Positions 35,644 to 43,591 of a stretch of DNA of 55,356 bases are shown one piece after another (positions within the stretch are counted from its first letter, which is position 1; each line of letters opens with the position of its first letter). Origin of the DNA: an uncultured Eubacterium sp. (GTDB lineage Bacteria > Bacillota > Clostridia > Lachnospirales > Lachnospiraceae). The position numbers and the translations under genes were made by a program. Under the pieces are notes generated by a model. It was not told where the DNA came from, searched no databases, and was given only the letters and a program-made list of their open reading frames with translations. The stretch is taken from contig CAKRIZ010000009.1 of NCBI GenBank assembly GCA_934351445.1, forward strand, positions 1 through 55,356, written 5' to 3'.

Positions 35644-36738
35644 CTATCTCTTAACACCAGAATCCTCCGGCTGTTTTTCCTGTTCTTTTTCCAATTCTTT
35701 TTCCAGTTCTTTTTGCGGCTGTTTTACTTCCCATTTTTTACGCTTTTCTCTCCCCTGCCGTCTGCTCACCTTACGGATGACCACAACGACTACCAGAACG
35801 ATCACTGCCAGCAGCAGGATCACCGGCAGATTGACAATGAACCAGATTGAAAAGCCCCGGAATCCCTGTCCCAGCGCATAGAATGTATCTGACAATCCCT
35901 GACGGATCTCTTCCCCGTAGCTGAGTTTATCTGAGACATTTGTCTCACGTTCTACTTCGTTGATATCCAGATACAATGTCGCATAGTCAATCCGGTTATC
36001 ATAGACACGAAGCTGTGACTCATAGCTCTCTAACTGATAGCGCACATCGGTCAGCTGCTCCTGCAATTTTAACACATCTGACAGCTTTGTCGCACGCTCC
36101 AACAGTCCCATCAACGTCTCCTGCTCGACCTTGAGTGCCTTGATATGGCTCTGTAAGTCTACATAGCTGAGTGTCACATTTTCCGTCGAACATCCGGCAT
36201 AGGTCACATTGGAATTCTCCTTGACCATCGCTAAAAACTGATCCATTTTATCAGCCGGTATGCGGATCACCATATTCGTGTATCTGGTCATATTCAGATT
36301 TGTATTGCCATTTGTCTCTGAACTCTCCAGATAACCGCCATATTCGCTGATCCGCTTCTGCACCGTATCCATAAATGTATCAAACTGCTTCGTCTCAACC
36401 GAATAATTATAAGTATAGATGATCTTCTCGTCTGTCTGTGGTGCTTCCGATGTCCCCGGATCGTTCTCACTGGTCATTCCGCTCTCTTCCGTTGCCGCAT
36501 CTTCGACCGTCGTGTCCTCTTTGACATCGTAGCTTCCCCCATCAGCTGTAGCTGCTGGTGCCGCCTGATCTGCCATGGTCGCAGATGTGCTGCCACAGCC
36601 AGCCAGACCAAATGTCAGCATCAGTACCAGCAGCATCGCGAGCCCGGCGCGCTTTTTATGGCTGCGTTGCGGATTGATTCCATCTGTCATGCTTGTTTTC
36701 GGAACTTTTTCCTTCATTTTTTCCATCATTTTTCTCAT
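35644..36738 (-). CDS. DUF4349 lipoprotein with C-terminal membrane segment
   Basis: A 364-residue envelope protein. After a basic N-terminus, LAMLLVLMLTFGLAGCGS is a lipoprotein signal with lipobox LAGC. Residues about 100-300 form the DUF4349 domain: YSVETKQFDTFMDTVQKRIS EYGGYLESS, TNMVIRIPADKMDQFLAMVK, then a coiled-coil stretch (LKLQEQLTDVRYQLESYESQ) and a membrane helix near 315-335 (IVNLPVILLLAVIVLVVVVV), ending in a charged cytoplasmic tail. DUF4349 proteins commonly occur with ECF sigma/anti-sigma pairs in Firmicutes, as here. Function is unknown; the topology suggests a stress or envelope sensor partner. Confidence 0.85.
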   Translation of the reverse strand: MRKMMEKMKEKVPKTSMTDGINPQRSHKKRAGLAMLLVLMLTFGLAGCGSTSATMADQAAPAATADGGSYDVKEDTTVEDAATEESGMTSENDPGTSEAPQTDEKIIYTYNYSVETKQFDTFMDTVQKRISEYGGYLESSETNGNTNLNMTRYTNMVIRIPADKMDQFLAMVKENSNVTYAGCSTENVTLSYVDLQSHIKALKVEQETLMGLLERATKLSDVLKLQEQLTDVRYQLESYESQLRVYDNRIDYATLYLDINEVERETNVSDKLSYGEEIRQGLSDTFYALGQGFRGFSIWFIVNLPVILLLAVIVLVVVVVIRKVSRRQGREKRKKWEVKQPQKELEKELEKEQEKQPEDSGVKR

Positions 36739-36772
36739 AATATGTCCCCCTTTCCTGATACTCCAAACCCTC

Positions 36773-37663
36773 CTACTGCACTTCCACCTGCAGCTGTAAC
36801 ATCTGCCGGTACTGGTTGACCTGACGCACCAGCCGATAAGTTCCGGACTGCGTCATATTCAGATCTGACAGCAGATACCACTGTTCTTCCTGTTCACCAC
36901 CCCGGAATACACCGTTTCGCCGATCCGAAGTATAATAGACACGTGTCCACTCACCGTCTGTCTGCTCATAATAGACCTCATAAATATCACTCACCCGCAG
37001 CTGCCGGATTCCGGTCTCCTCTGTCAAATTTTCGTTCGTGATCGTCTCCAGAATGATCGAACCATCATCGCAGAGCTGTCCATAGTTCCAGTCGACCCAT
37101 TCATCCGCCTTCGCACTCTCTAGCAGCAATTGTGTCTGCCAGTCAGGGGCTGCCACTTTTTCATCCGCGCCATCCTCTGGCAGTGCAGCAGCATACGATC
37201 CATTGTCTGCGCCATCGATTTCTTCATCATACGACTCTTGCATACGATCCGCAGCACCCGTCTGATCTGTTGTAGTGTCCCAGGTCTCTTCTTCCTCACT
37301 CTCGGCTGCTGCACCATCAGCCACTGCCATCTCTCCCTCCGCCGGTGCATTCTTCGCTCCCGTATGGAACAGACCACCTGATGCTGCCACTGCAGCCAGT
37401 CCGATCACACAGACAAATGCTGCTGCCCATGCACCGTAACGTCTCCATCGCCTTGCGGGATATACCGCCGCTTTGTCGGATTCTGCCACATCTGTACCCC
37501 GCGTGGTCTGTTTTTCCAGTTTGCGCATCTCCCTCTCAAAAGATCCTGAAAAATGATGCTGCGCCCGGAGCTCCCCCTGCGAAGGAACCGATTCGAGATC
37601 CCGATCCATTGCATCTGCCAGTGCCTCGGCCAGCAACCGCTCGCCATTTATATTCAGACTCAT
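36773..37663 (-). CDS. Putative membrane anti-sigma factor
   Basis: A 296-residue protein with a cytoplasmic N-terminal domain (about 1-88), one membrane helix (AAFVCVIGLAAVAASGGLF) and an extracellular acidic domain with a beta-rich end (LLSDLNMTQSGTYRLVRQVN). Its ATG overlaps the stop of the ECF sigma gene by four bases (ATGA), the usual sigma/anti-sigma arrangement. No zinc-binding HxxxCxxC motif is present, so it is not a ZAS anti-sigma. Assignment is from gene order and topology. The DUF4349 gene 34 bases downstream is probably in the same operon. Confidence 0.7.
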   Translation of the reverse strand: MSLNINGERLLAEALADAMDRDLESVPSQGELRAQHHFSGSFEREMRKLEKQTTRGTDVAESDKAAVYPARRWRRYGAWAAAFVCVIGLAAVAASGGLFHTGAKNAPAEGEMAVADGAAAESEEEETWDTTTDQTGAADRMQESYDEEIDGADNGSYAAALPEDGADEKVAAPDWQTQLLLESAKADEWVDWNYGQLCDDGSIILETITNENLTEETGIRQLRVSDIYEVYYEQTDGEWTRVYYTSDRRNGVFRGGEQEEQWYLLSDLNMTQSGTYRLVRQVNQYRQMLQLQVEVQ

Positions 37664-38211
37664 ACATTACCTCCCTGATTCTGCCAAAGCACTTGCTTTA
37701 ATTTGTTTCTCGCCCGGTAAGTCCGTACATTCACTGTCTTTTCTGCCAGTCCGAGTACCTTTGCGGTCTCTTTCTCTGATAATTCATGCAGATAACGGCA
37801 TTCCAAGACTACCCGGTAGTTTTCATCCAGGCTGCGGATCGCATCCACAAGTTGTTCATAAGCCTCCACCTTCAGATATGTATCCAGCGTATCGTCTGCC
37901 CCTCTGGTATCACCCAGCGCATCTTCATATTCGGTAAACTCTGCCCTCTGCTCTTTTCGCAGCAGGTCAATCGCACGACTCTTTGTGATCGTCACGAGAA
38001 ACCGCTTCGTCCTCGGACTATGCGGATCTTCTACCTGATCCAGATGCTTTGTTAGTGTCAAAAACGCTTCCTGCACAGCATCCTCTGCCAGATCTTTATC
38101 TTTTAAGATGTCTTTTGCCACATACCACATCAGATAGCGGTATTTTTCATACAGAAATGCAAACTTGCTCTGCTCTTCCTCTGTATCCAGCATGGATAAA
38201 AATAGTAACAT
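37660..38211 (-). CDS. ECF-type RNA polymerase sigma factor
   Basis: A 183-residue sigma-70-family factor of group 4 size. Region 2 spans FLYEKYRYLMWYVAKDILKD and DLAEDAVQEAFLTLTKHL, including the -10 recognition helix; region 4 has LEC RYLHELSEKETAKVLGLAEK TVNVRTYRARNKLKQ, the -35 helix-turn-helix. GGAG lies eight bases before the ATG. It heads a sigma, anti-sigma, DUF4349 operon, so it probably activates its own operon and envelope genes when the anti-sigma is inactivated. I could not identify a convincing ECF -35/-10 pair upstream. Confidence 0.9.
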   Translation of the reverse strand: MLLFLSMLDTEEEQSKFAFLYEKYRYLMWYVAKDILKDKDLAEDAVQEAFLTLTKHLDQVEDPHSPRTKRFLVTITKSRAIDLLRKEQRAEFTEYEDALGDTRGADDTLDTYLKVEAYEQLVDAIRSLDENYRVVLECRYLHELSEKETAKVLGLAEKTVNVRTYRARNKLKQVLWQNQGGNV

Positions 38212-38309
38212 GTTGTTGTCTCCTCTGCGCGCCTGCCACGGTCGTCACCACAGCTTTCTGAGGTACTTACATCTAACCAAACGTAAACTGCCGGGTGTAT
38301 ACTACACTT

Positions 38310-39500
38310 TTATCTTAAAATCTTGAAAAGATTTTTATCGTTGATAAAATTGCTCATCTCATAGCACACCAATATCTCGTCCCAGCCCTGCTCCGTCAGC
38401 GCTGACACCGATTCATTATAATAACGCAGGTCAATCATGGTGATCTGTGCATAACTGCCGATCAGATACGGTACCATGCTGTTTGCGTAGGAATCTTTGA
38501 ACACAAGGAGCTTGCGGTCTGTCTGTGCCGAAGGATTTGTGATCGTCAGAGATCCATAATTACCACCAAAATAAACCGCATATTTATCCTTGCTATCCAG
38601 CTTGCTCAGGTCGTAGATCCCACTGAGCTGCGGCATCTCATGTGTTCCGTTCCCGCTGAGTGCATCCGCAGGTGCCCCGCTTGTCTCGATGCGGATCTCC
38701 GGTGGCAGCTGCATTGGCAGTTCGAGTTCATCCGGCTTCTCACCCGGCAGACCAGCTACTTTTGAATATAAAGTACCATAAAACCGGTCACTCTTTACCT
38801 GCACATCATAGGTCTCCTGCGCCGCAGGCGTGATACCATGCGCCTGCAGATAAGCCGCGGCTCCCACATATGCGCCGTCCGTTGTCCAATGGTGGTCTGT
38901 CTTAAAATACAGCGGACGCAGACTGTCATGCGCAGTACGCACCAGATCATCCCGGAGTGTCATCCACCGCACGGAATCTGCCTCACACAGTTCATCCCCC
39001 AACTGCTCATACGGCGCGGGGTCGTACAGCACAGCCCTTGTCGGCAGCTGCTCCGATAATACGATTCCTGCTGTCGGCACAAGCATCACTGATACCTCTG
39101 TGTCCGCATTTTCCCTCAATGCCGTGATAAATCCAATATTTTTCCTGTAGTTTTCTTCCGATAGATCGCTGTCTACGACCTTTTCAAATAAATATCCGTC
39201 TTTTCCGATATAGACACCGTTCAGCTCTCTATGATACAGCAGATACTGGCTCGTCGTGGCCGTCCGCATCCACAGATCACGCCCCGGAAACTGGTCATTC
39301 GCCGCTCCGGTCAGATCCTGCTGCACCTCACCGGAAAAGATACCATCTGCGGTGATCTGCGGTCTGGTTGTCAGATACCGGTTTTCCTGTGCAGAATAGG
39401 TCTGCTGCGGCAGTGCAAAGATACAGATGCCGCCGACCGCCAGTGCGCCGATCACTCCACAGATATATAATAAACTGCGCTTGTCATCTTTCTTTTCCAT
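38310..39500 (-). CDS. DHHW/AlgX-like cell-surface protein
   Basis: A 396-residue protein with one N-terminal membrane anchor (LLYICGVIGALAVGGICIFA). The DHHW-family signature FKTDHHWTTDGAYVGAAAYL lies near residues 205-225, with NDQFPGRDLWMR and VYIGKDGYLFEK in the N-terminal half. The family resembles the SGNH/AlgX-AlgJ fold that transfers or removes acetyl groups on polysaccharides. It follows an MBOAT acyltransferase gene in the same direction, as is frequent, so it is probably the extracellular partner of that enzyme. The two genes are separated by a 476-bp structured repeat. Confidence 0.88.
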   Translation of the reverse strand: MEKKDDKRSLLYICGVIGALAVGGICIFALPQQTYSAQENRYLTTRPQITADGIFSGEVQQDLTGAANDQFPGRDLWMRTATTSQYLLYHRELNGVYIGKDGYLFEKVVDSDLSEENYRKNIGFITALRENADTEVSVMLVPTAGIVLSEQLPTRAVLYDPAPYEQLGDELCEADSVRWMTLRDDLVRTAHDSLRPLYFKTDHHWTTDGAYVGAAAYLQAHGITPAAQETYDVQVKSDRFYGTLYSKVAGLPGEKPDELELPMQLPPEIRIETSGAPADALSGNGTHEMPQLSGIYDLSKLDSKDKYAVYFGGNYGSLTITNPSAQTDRKLLVFKDSYANSMVPYLIGSYAQITMIDLRYYNESVSALTEQGWDEILVCYEMSNFINDKNLFKILR

Positions 39501-39561
39501 ACGATATTCTTTCTCCTCTCACTACTTGCTGGCATTCAAATATTACGAGATACTTTCACGA

Positions 39562-40037
39562 GGTCGCTGCTCCCACAAGCATATCTGCAATCTTTTTTAA
39601 CCATGCTGCGAGCACAACTGTATCGTAATCATCTGCTCCGGTTGCCCAGCGGTGTCTCGCTGTCTCTTCAGCCTTGGCTCGATGTGTCTTTCGCTTTGCT
39701 CACACACATAGCCTGCGGCTTTCAGCTATGACAAAAGAAACGCTATCATTTCGCTCGCACTTCGCCGGACAAACGTCGCAGATGCCACGAACATTTGCAC
39801 CCGCAGCCTCCAACCTAGCGTTGCATACTGTTTGAGAAAGCATATAAGCACTTACATTTTCTCCGTAAAAGTAGCAGCGCGAGCAAAGTCATGTCTGATT
39901 TTGCTGCCTTTGCACGATGGAGATGAGACTTATAACTCGTGGAAGCCTATGCTGAACACGAGTTAGGTTTTTCTAAGGCTCATCGGAATGGTTCGTGCAA
40001 TGAAAGCAAAACAGATATGCTTGCAGGAGCTGCGGCC
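39562..40037. repeat. 476-bp structured element with terminal inverted repeats, family 2
   Basis: Ends are 26-bp inverted repeats (39562-39587 and 40012-40037) matching at 22 positions. The left end shares 19 of 20 bases with the hairpin at 19523. Positions 39894-40015 form a long imperfect hairpin: arms pair at TCTG, TTTTGCT, TTGCACGA, GATGAG and TAACTCGTG around a 15-base loop. Further stems include CATAGC/GCTATG and ATGTGT/ACACAT. The minus strand near the left end can read as YDTVVLAAWLKK and DMLVGAATS before a TGA, but no start or ribosome site exists. The element starts four bases after the MBOAT stop codon. It is the longest gap without a gene here. Confidence 0.75.
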
Positions 40038-40040
40038 CCC

Positions 40041-41447
40041 TTAAAACCGGAAATATAGAAACGGGTTATAGCTTCCACTCACGAGAAATGCCAGTGACAG
40101 CACCAGCAGCACAATCGAATAGCCCATAAGCCATGCACCTCTCCGCTCCTGTTTTATCAGCTGTTTTGCGATACGCATAGGAATCGTCGTAGCCGCCAGC
40201 ACCAGAATCATCAGAAACGGTGCCATGACATCCCACTCGTAGAGCGACAGCGCATTGCCCACCGGCACACCGATGCCAAACAGCGCCTTGCCATAACTGC
40301 CGAGCAGTGTCAGATCATCGCAGGCAAAGATCACCCAGCCGACAATGACAAAAAACATAGTATACAAGTGCTGTATCCATGCCGGGATACGCGTAAGAAT
40401 ACGCCGTAACACAAATTTTTCCAACACAAGCAGCACGAAATAATACAATCCCCACAGAATAAAGTTCCATCCGGCGCCATGCCACAGACCTGTGAGAAAC
40501 CATACGACAAACAGGTTGCACACCTGACGCGCGAGCCCTTTTCGATTGCCACCGAGTGGTACATACACATATTCACGGAACCATGTACCGAGCGTCATAT
40601 GCCATCTGCGCCAGAACTCCGTGATACTCTTTGACTCATACGGATGGTCAAAGTTCTCCGGAAAATGGAATCCGAACATCTCTCCGAGACCGATCGCCAT
40701 GTCTGAATATCCGGAAAAGTCAAAATAGATCTGGAACGTAAATGCCAGTGCCCCCAGCCATGCCATCGCCATACTCATGTCCGCACTGCCAAGACCCTTT
40801 ATATAGTCCCATAGCACGCCAATCTGGTTGGCGAGCAGCACTTTTTTACCGAGTCCGACCAGAAAACGCTGCAGGCCATGCGTAACATCCGCGACCGTTT
40901 CCCTGCGCACATCTACCTCCCGCTGCACATCCTGATAACGCACGATCGGTCCGGCGATCAACTGTGGAAACAGACAAACGTACATACCAAACGAGATGAT
41001 ATTTTTCTGCGCCGGTGTCTCTCCACGATATACATCAATCGTGTACGACATCGTCTGGAAGGTGTAAAATGAAATGCCGATCGGCAATGCCAGCTGTAAA
41101 AGTCCAAGCTGTGTACCTGCCAGTCGGTTGATCGTTTCCAGAACAAAGTCTGTATATTTAAAATAGCATAAAATACCGAGATTTCCTACCACAGACAGCA
41201 CGAGTACCGCTCGTCCCCACGTATCGTGCTTCCCTTTGTCCGTAGCATAGGCGATCGCCCTTCCATTGAAATAATCAAAGACCGTAGAAAAAAGCATGAT
41301 GAGAATATAACGCGGTTCCCCCCATGCATAGAAAAAAAGGCTTGCCAGAAGCAGCCACAGATTTCGCAGCTGCCTCGGCAATCCATAATATATCACTACT
41401 ACGACCGGTAAAAATACACATAAGAAAAATATGCTGCTAAATACCAT
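40041..41447 (-). CDS. MBOAT O-acyltransferase
   Basis: A 468-residue polytopic membrane protein of the DltB/AlgI branch. Signatures are LPIGISFYTFQTMSYTIDVY, FPQLIAGPIVRYQDV, SITEFWRRWHMTLGTWFREY, YVPLGGNRKG and the invariant histidine in GLWHGAGWNFILWGLYYF. It moves acyl groups across the membrane to decorate surface polysaccharides or teichoic acids. No dltA, dltC or dltD is present; instead the gene is followed by a DHHW/AlgX-like gene, which points to polysaccharide O-acetylation rather than D-alanylation. GGTAGGGACG precedes the ATG. DUF4358 and transglutaminase genes lie directly upstream in the same direction. Confidence 0.95.
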   Translation of the reverse strand: MVFSSIFFLCVFLPVVVVIYYGLPRQLRNLWLLLASLFFYAWGEPRYILIMLFSTVFDYFNGRAIAYATDKGKHDTWGRAVLVLSVVGNLGILCYFKYTDFVLETINRLAGTQLGLLQLALPIGISFYTFQTMSYTIDVYRGETPAQKNIISFGMYVCLFPQLIAGPIVRYQDVQREVDVRRETVADVTHGLQRFLVGLGKKVLLANQIGVLWDYIKGLGSADMSMAMAWLGALAFTFQIYFDFSGYSDMAIGLGEMFGFHFPENFDHPYESKSITEFWRRWHMTLGTWFREYVYVPLGGNRKGLARQVCNLFVVWFLTGLWHGAGWNFILWGLYYFVLLVLEKFVLRRILTRIPAWIQHLYTMFFVIVGWVIFACDDLTLLGSYGKALFGIGVPVGNALSLYEWDVMAPFLMILVLAATTIPMRIAKQLIKQERRGAWLMGYSIVLLVLSLAFLVSGSYNPFLYFRF

Positions 41448-41471
41448 CGTCCCTACCTCAATCCTGCTCTT

Positions 41472-41993
41472 TTATTCAGCATCGAATGCCTGCTGAACGA
41501 GTCCGCTCTTTGGTGAAATAATCATCGTTACATAGCGTCCCTTCTGCTTGATCACTGCATGATCGATCAGAGTAAGCTGATCCGGTGCATAAGATTCCAG
41601 TGCACCTCTGCGATCCTCCAGATGCTTCTGCAGTGTATTCATGAGTGCTGCCGCATCCTGTGCATCCTTCAGTTCTATGACCGCGATCTCCTCAGAGCCG
41701 CCCTCCTTGGCATAGGAATAAAAATACGATGCCACTCTGTCATACTCAAAATCAGAAAAAGAACCGAAATTCAATTCTGCCTGATCATCTTTATCTGTCA
41801 CAGTCACCATCTCCGGCAGCGTCGTATCTGCCTCCAGCATCGATTTGCTCAGTGCATCCATATCGATAGCTGCCTGCGTGTCGCTACCATCCGCTGCCTG
41901 CTTGCCGCCACAACCGGTCAGACATCCTGCCAACAGGAGCATGCTGCAGATCAGCAGCACGCTTCGTGTGATTTTTTGAGATAATTTCTTCAT
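41472..41993 (-). CDS. DUF4358 lipoprotein
   Basis: A 173-residue exported lipoprotein. The start MKKLSQKITRSVLLICSM fits AAAGG eight bases upstream better than a GTG three codons earlier. Signal segment VLLICSMLLLAGCLTGC contains two possible lipobox cysteines (LLAGC and LTGC). The mature part shows DUF4358 features: a central IAVIELKDAQDAAALMNTLQ and LIDHAVIKQKGRYVTMIIS. The family has no known activity, but it is regularly beside MBOAT and DHHW genes in Lachnospiraceae, so it is probably an accessory of that surface system. It is 24 bases upstream of the MBOAT gene. Confidence 0.85.
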   Translation of the reverse strand: MKKLSQKITRSVLLICSMLLLAGCLTGCGGKQAADGSDTQAAIDMDALSKSMLEADTTLPEMVTVTDKDDQAELNFGSFSDFEYDRVASYFYSYAKEGGSEEIAVIELKDAQDAAALMNTLQKHLEDRRGALESYAPDQLTLIDHAVIKQKGRYVTMIISPKSGLVQQAFDAE

Positions 41994-42024
41994 ATCGTTC
42001 ACCTTTTATCCTAATATGACCTGA

Positions 42025-43419
42025 TTAGTTACCTGCCTCAAATATTGCGGTCGTAGTATCTGCGCCACCGATGACTTCCTCTGTCATCTCACCGGTAGTA
42101 TTCGCTGTCGTCTCATCCAGAGGAACTGTCTCTCCACCAACGCCGCCATCAATGCCGTCACCGGCACCTGCACCACCGCCGGCATCATTCGGATCCATGA
42201 CCTGGCTGCCAAACAACTCATTGATCTTGTTTGTCATCTCTGTTACCTTCTTCGGATCAGCATCGCCAATCGAAGACCCACTGTTTCCTGAGTAATCACT
42301 CACATAGATCGCCAGTACATATCCACCTGCTCCGTCATCTACCCAGGAAGCACTCAGATCCTTGTTATCGCCACCCTCTACGGAATACATTGCCTGCTGC
42401 ATGATCTGAATCATCTGATCAGCCAGCGACAGATCCTTGTCTGTCAGCTTCTTCGGGAACTTATAAAACAGGCTGCCACTCTCGCCCGGTTTTATAATAT
42501 CGCGTACCTTTGCAGGAATCTCAAACAGGTCTTTCACTTCTACCGCGCTCTGTACAGCATAGGAATACTTTGTTCCCTTTGCCTCTGGCAATGCTGAATC
42601 ATCCCACTCATGTCCGTTACGTGCCTGCTCATCTGTCATATTGAAGTTGCGGTATTTGGAGCCATTCACATCAGAATAGATATCCAGCTGATACCATTCG
42701 CCGTCATCCAGCTTTACCATATCCCAGGAATGATAGTCATTATGTACGATATGCACTTCCATACCTTCCATATTGGCGAGCAGACGGAACGTTGTCGCAT
42801 AACCGACACACACAGCATTGTGATTAAGCAATACGTCGCGCGGTGTAAAGGACTCAGCATTCTGTCCCGGCATACTGATGATATGTCCACTGCCCTGACC
42901 GATGTTATCTACCATCCAGTCGTAGATCGCCAGTTCCTTTTCGTAGGCACTCATTCCGTCTGTGATGATCTCATCGAGAACTGCTTTTGCCATATCGTAG
43001 GTTTCCTTGTCCTCGTCACTGAGTCCTGACGGATCATTGTTCAAATAGGCATCGGAGATCTGTGTGGTGCTGCGGATCTCATACTTATCCATGACCTTGT
43101 AACCATCCTCCTGATACGTGCTCTCCTGTGCTGCTTCCTCAGCCTGACGCGCGCGCTCATCATCGATAAACTTGCTCACCTTTTCATTCTGGGCTGCCTG
43201 CGTGTTCATCATCCACGCACTCATTCCGATCGATGTGCCGACGCCTCCGACCAGCAGAACCGCAATCAGCGCATATGCCACATGTCTTGCGAGTCCGTTC
43301 TTTTTACCGGATGCTCTCTTTCCGGATGTCCCAGACTCTGCCTGTGTGGATGCTGTTACCTGTTCGGCCACGTTTTTTTTCTCTTTTTCCTGCTCTAATA
43401 CTTCCTTCTTCTCTTCCAT
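42025..43419 (-). CDS. Membrane-anchored transglutaminase-like protein
   Basis: A 464-residue type II membrane protein. The start MEEKKEVLEQEK follows GAGAGGA; a GTG seven codons upstream is inside that site. After a charged cytoplasmic part comes one membrane helix (HVAYALIAVLLVGGVGTSIG). The extracellular transglutaminase-like fold has a complete triad: Cys in HNAVCVGYATTFRLLANM, His in NDYHSWDMVKL and Asp in WYQLDIYSD. The C-terminus is Gly/Asp/Thr-rich. Such domains act as cysteine proteases or cross-linking enzymes at the surface. It is 31 bases upstream of the DUF4358 gene, likely first in the acylation operon. Confidence 0.88.
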   Translation of the reverse strand: MEEKKEVLEQEKEKKNVAEQVTASTQAESGTSGKRASGKKNGLARHVAYALIAVLLVGGVGTSIGMSAWMMNTQAAQNEKVSKFIDDERARQAEEAAQESTYQEDGYKVMDKYEIRSTTQISDAYLNNDPSGLSDEDKETYDMAKAVLDEIITDGMSAYEKELAIYDWMVDNIGQGSGHIISMPGQNAESFTPRDVLLNHNAVCVGYATTFRLLANMEGMEVHIVHNDYHSWDMVKLDDGEWYQLDIYSDVNGSKYRNFNMTDEQARNGHEWDDSALPEAKGTKYSYAVQSAVEVKDLFEIPAKVRDIIKPGESGSLFYKFPKKLTDKDLSLADQMIQIMQQAMYSVEGGDNKDLSASWVDDGAGGYVLAIYVSDYSGNSGSSIGDADPKKVTEMTNKINELFGSQVMDPNDAGGGAGAGDGIDGGVGGETVPLDETTANTTGEMTEEVIGGADTTTAIFEAGN

Positions 43420-43591
43420 GTCTGTTTCCTCTCTTCTCACGCGAAATAATAATGATCCTCCCGGTCGCAGTTCCCCGGATGCCTCTTTTCATACATACAG
43501 ACTCCTTTTCTCTGTTGTCGTTACAAAAAAATTCTGTATATATACTATAACGATTAAAACTTCAGAAATAACTACATTTAAATAAAAAATT

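Noticed and set aside
39562..40037. tmRNA or 6S RNA identity for the 476-bp element
   Set aside because: No tRNA-like acceptor/T-arm or tag-peptide frame, and the long hairpin covers only one quarter of the element with inverted-repeat ends that 6S RNA does not have.
40041..41447. DltB of a D-alanylation operon
   Set aside because: No dltA, dltC or dltD adjacent; the DHHW and DUF4358 neighbours favour another acylation system.
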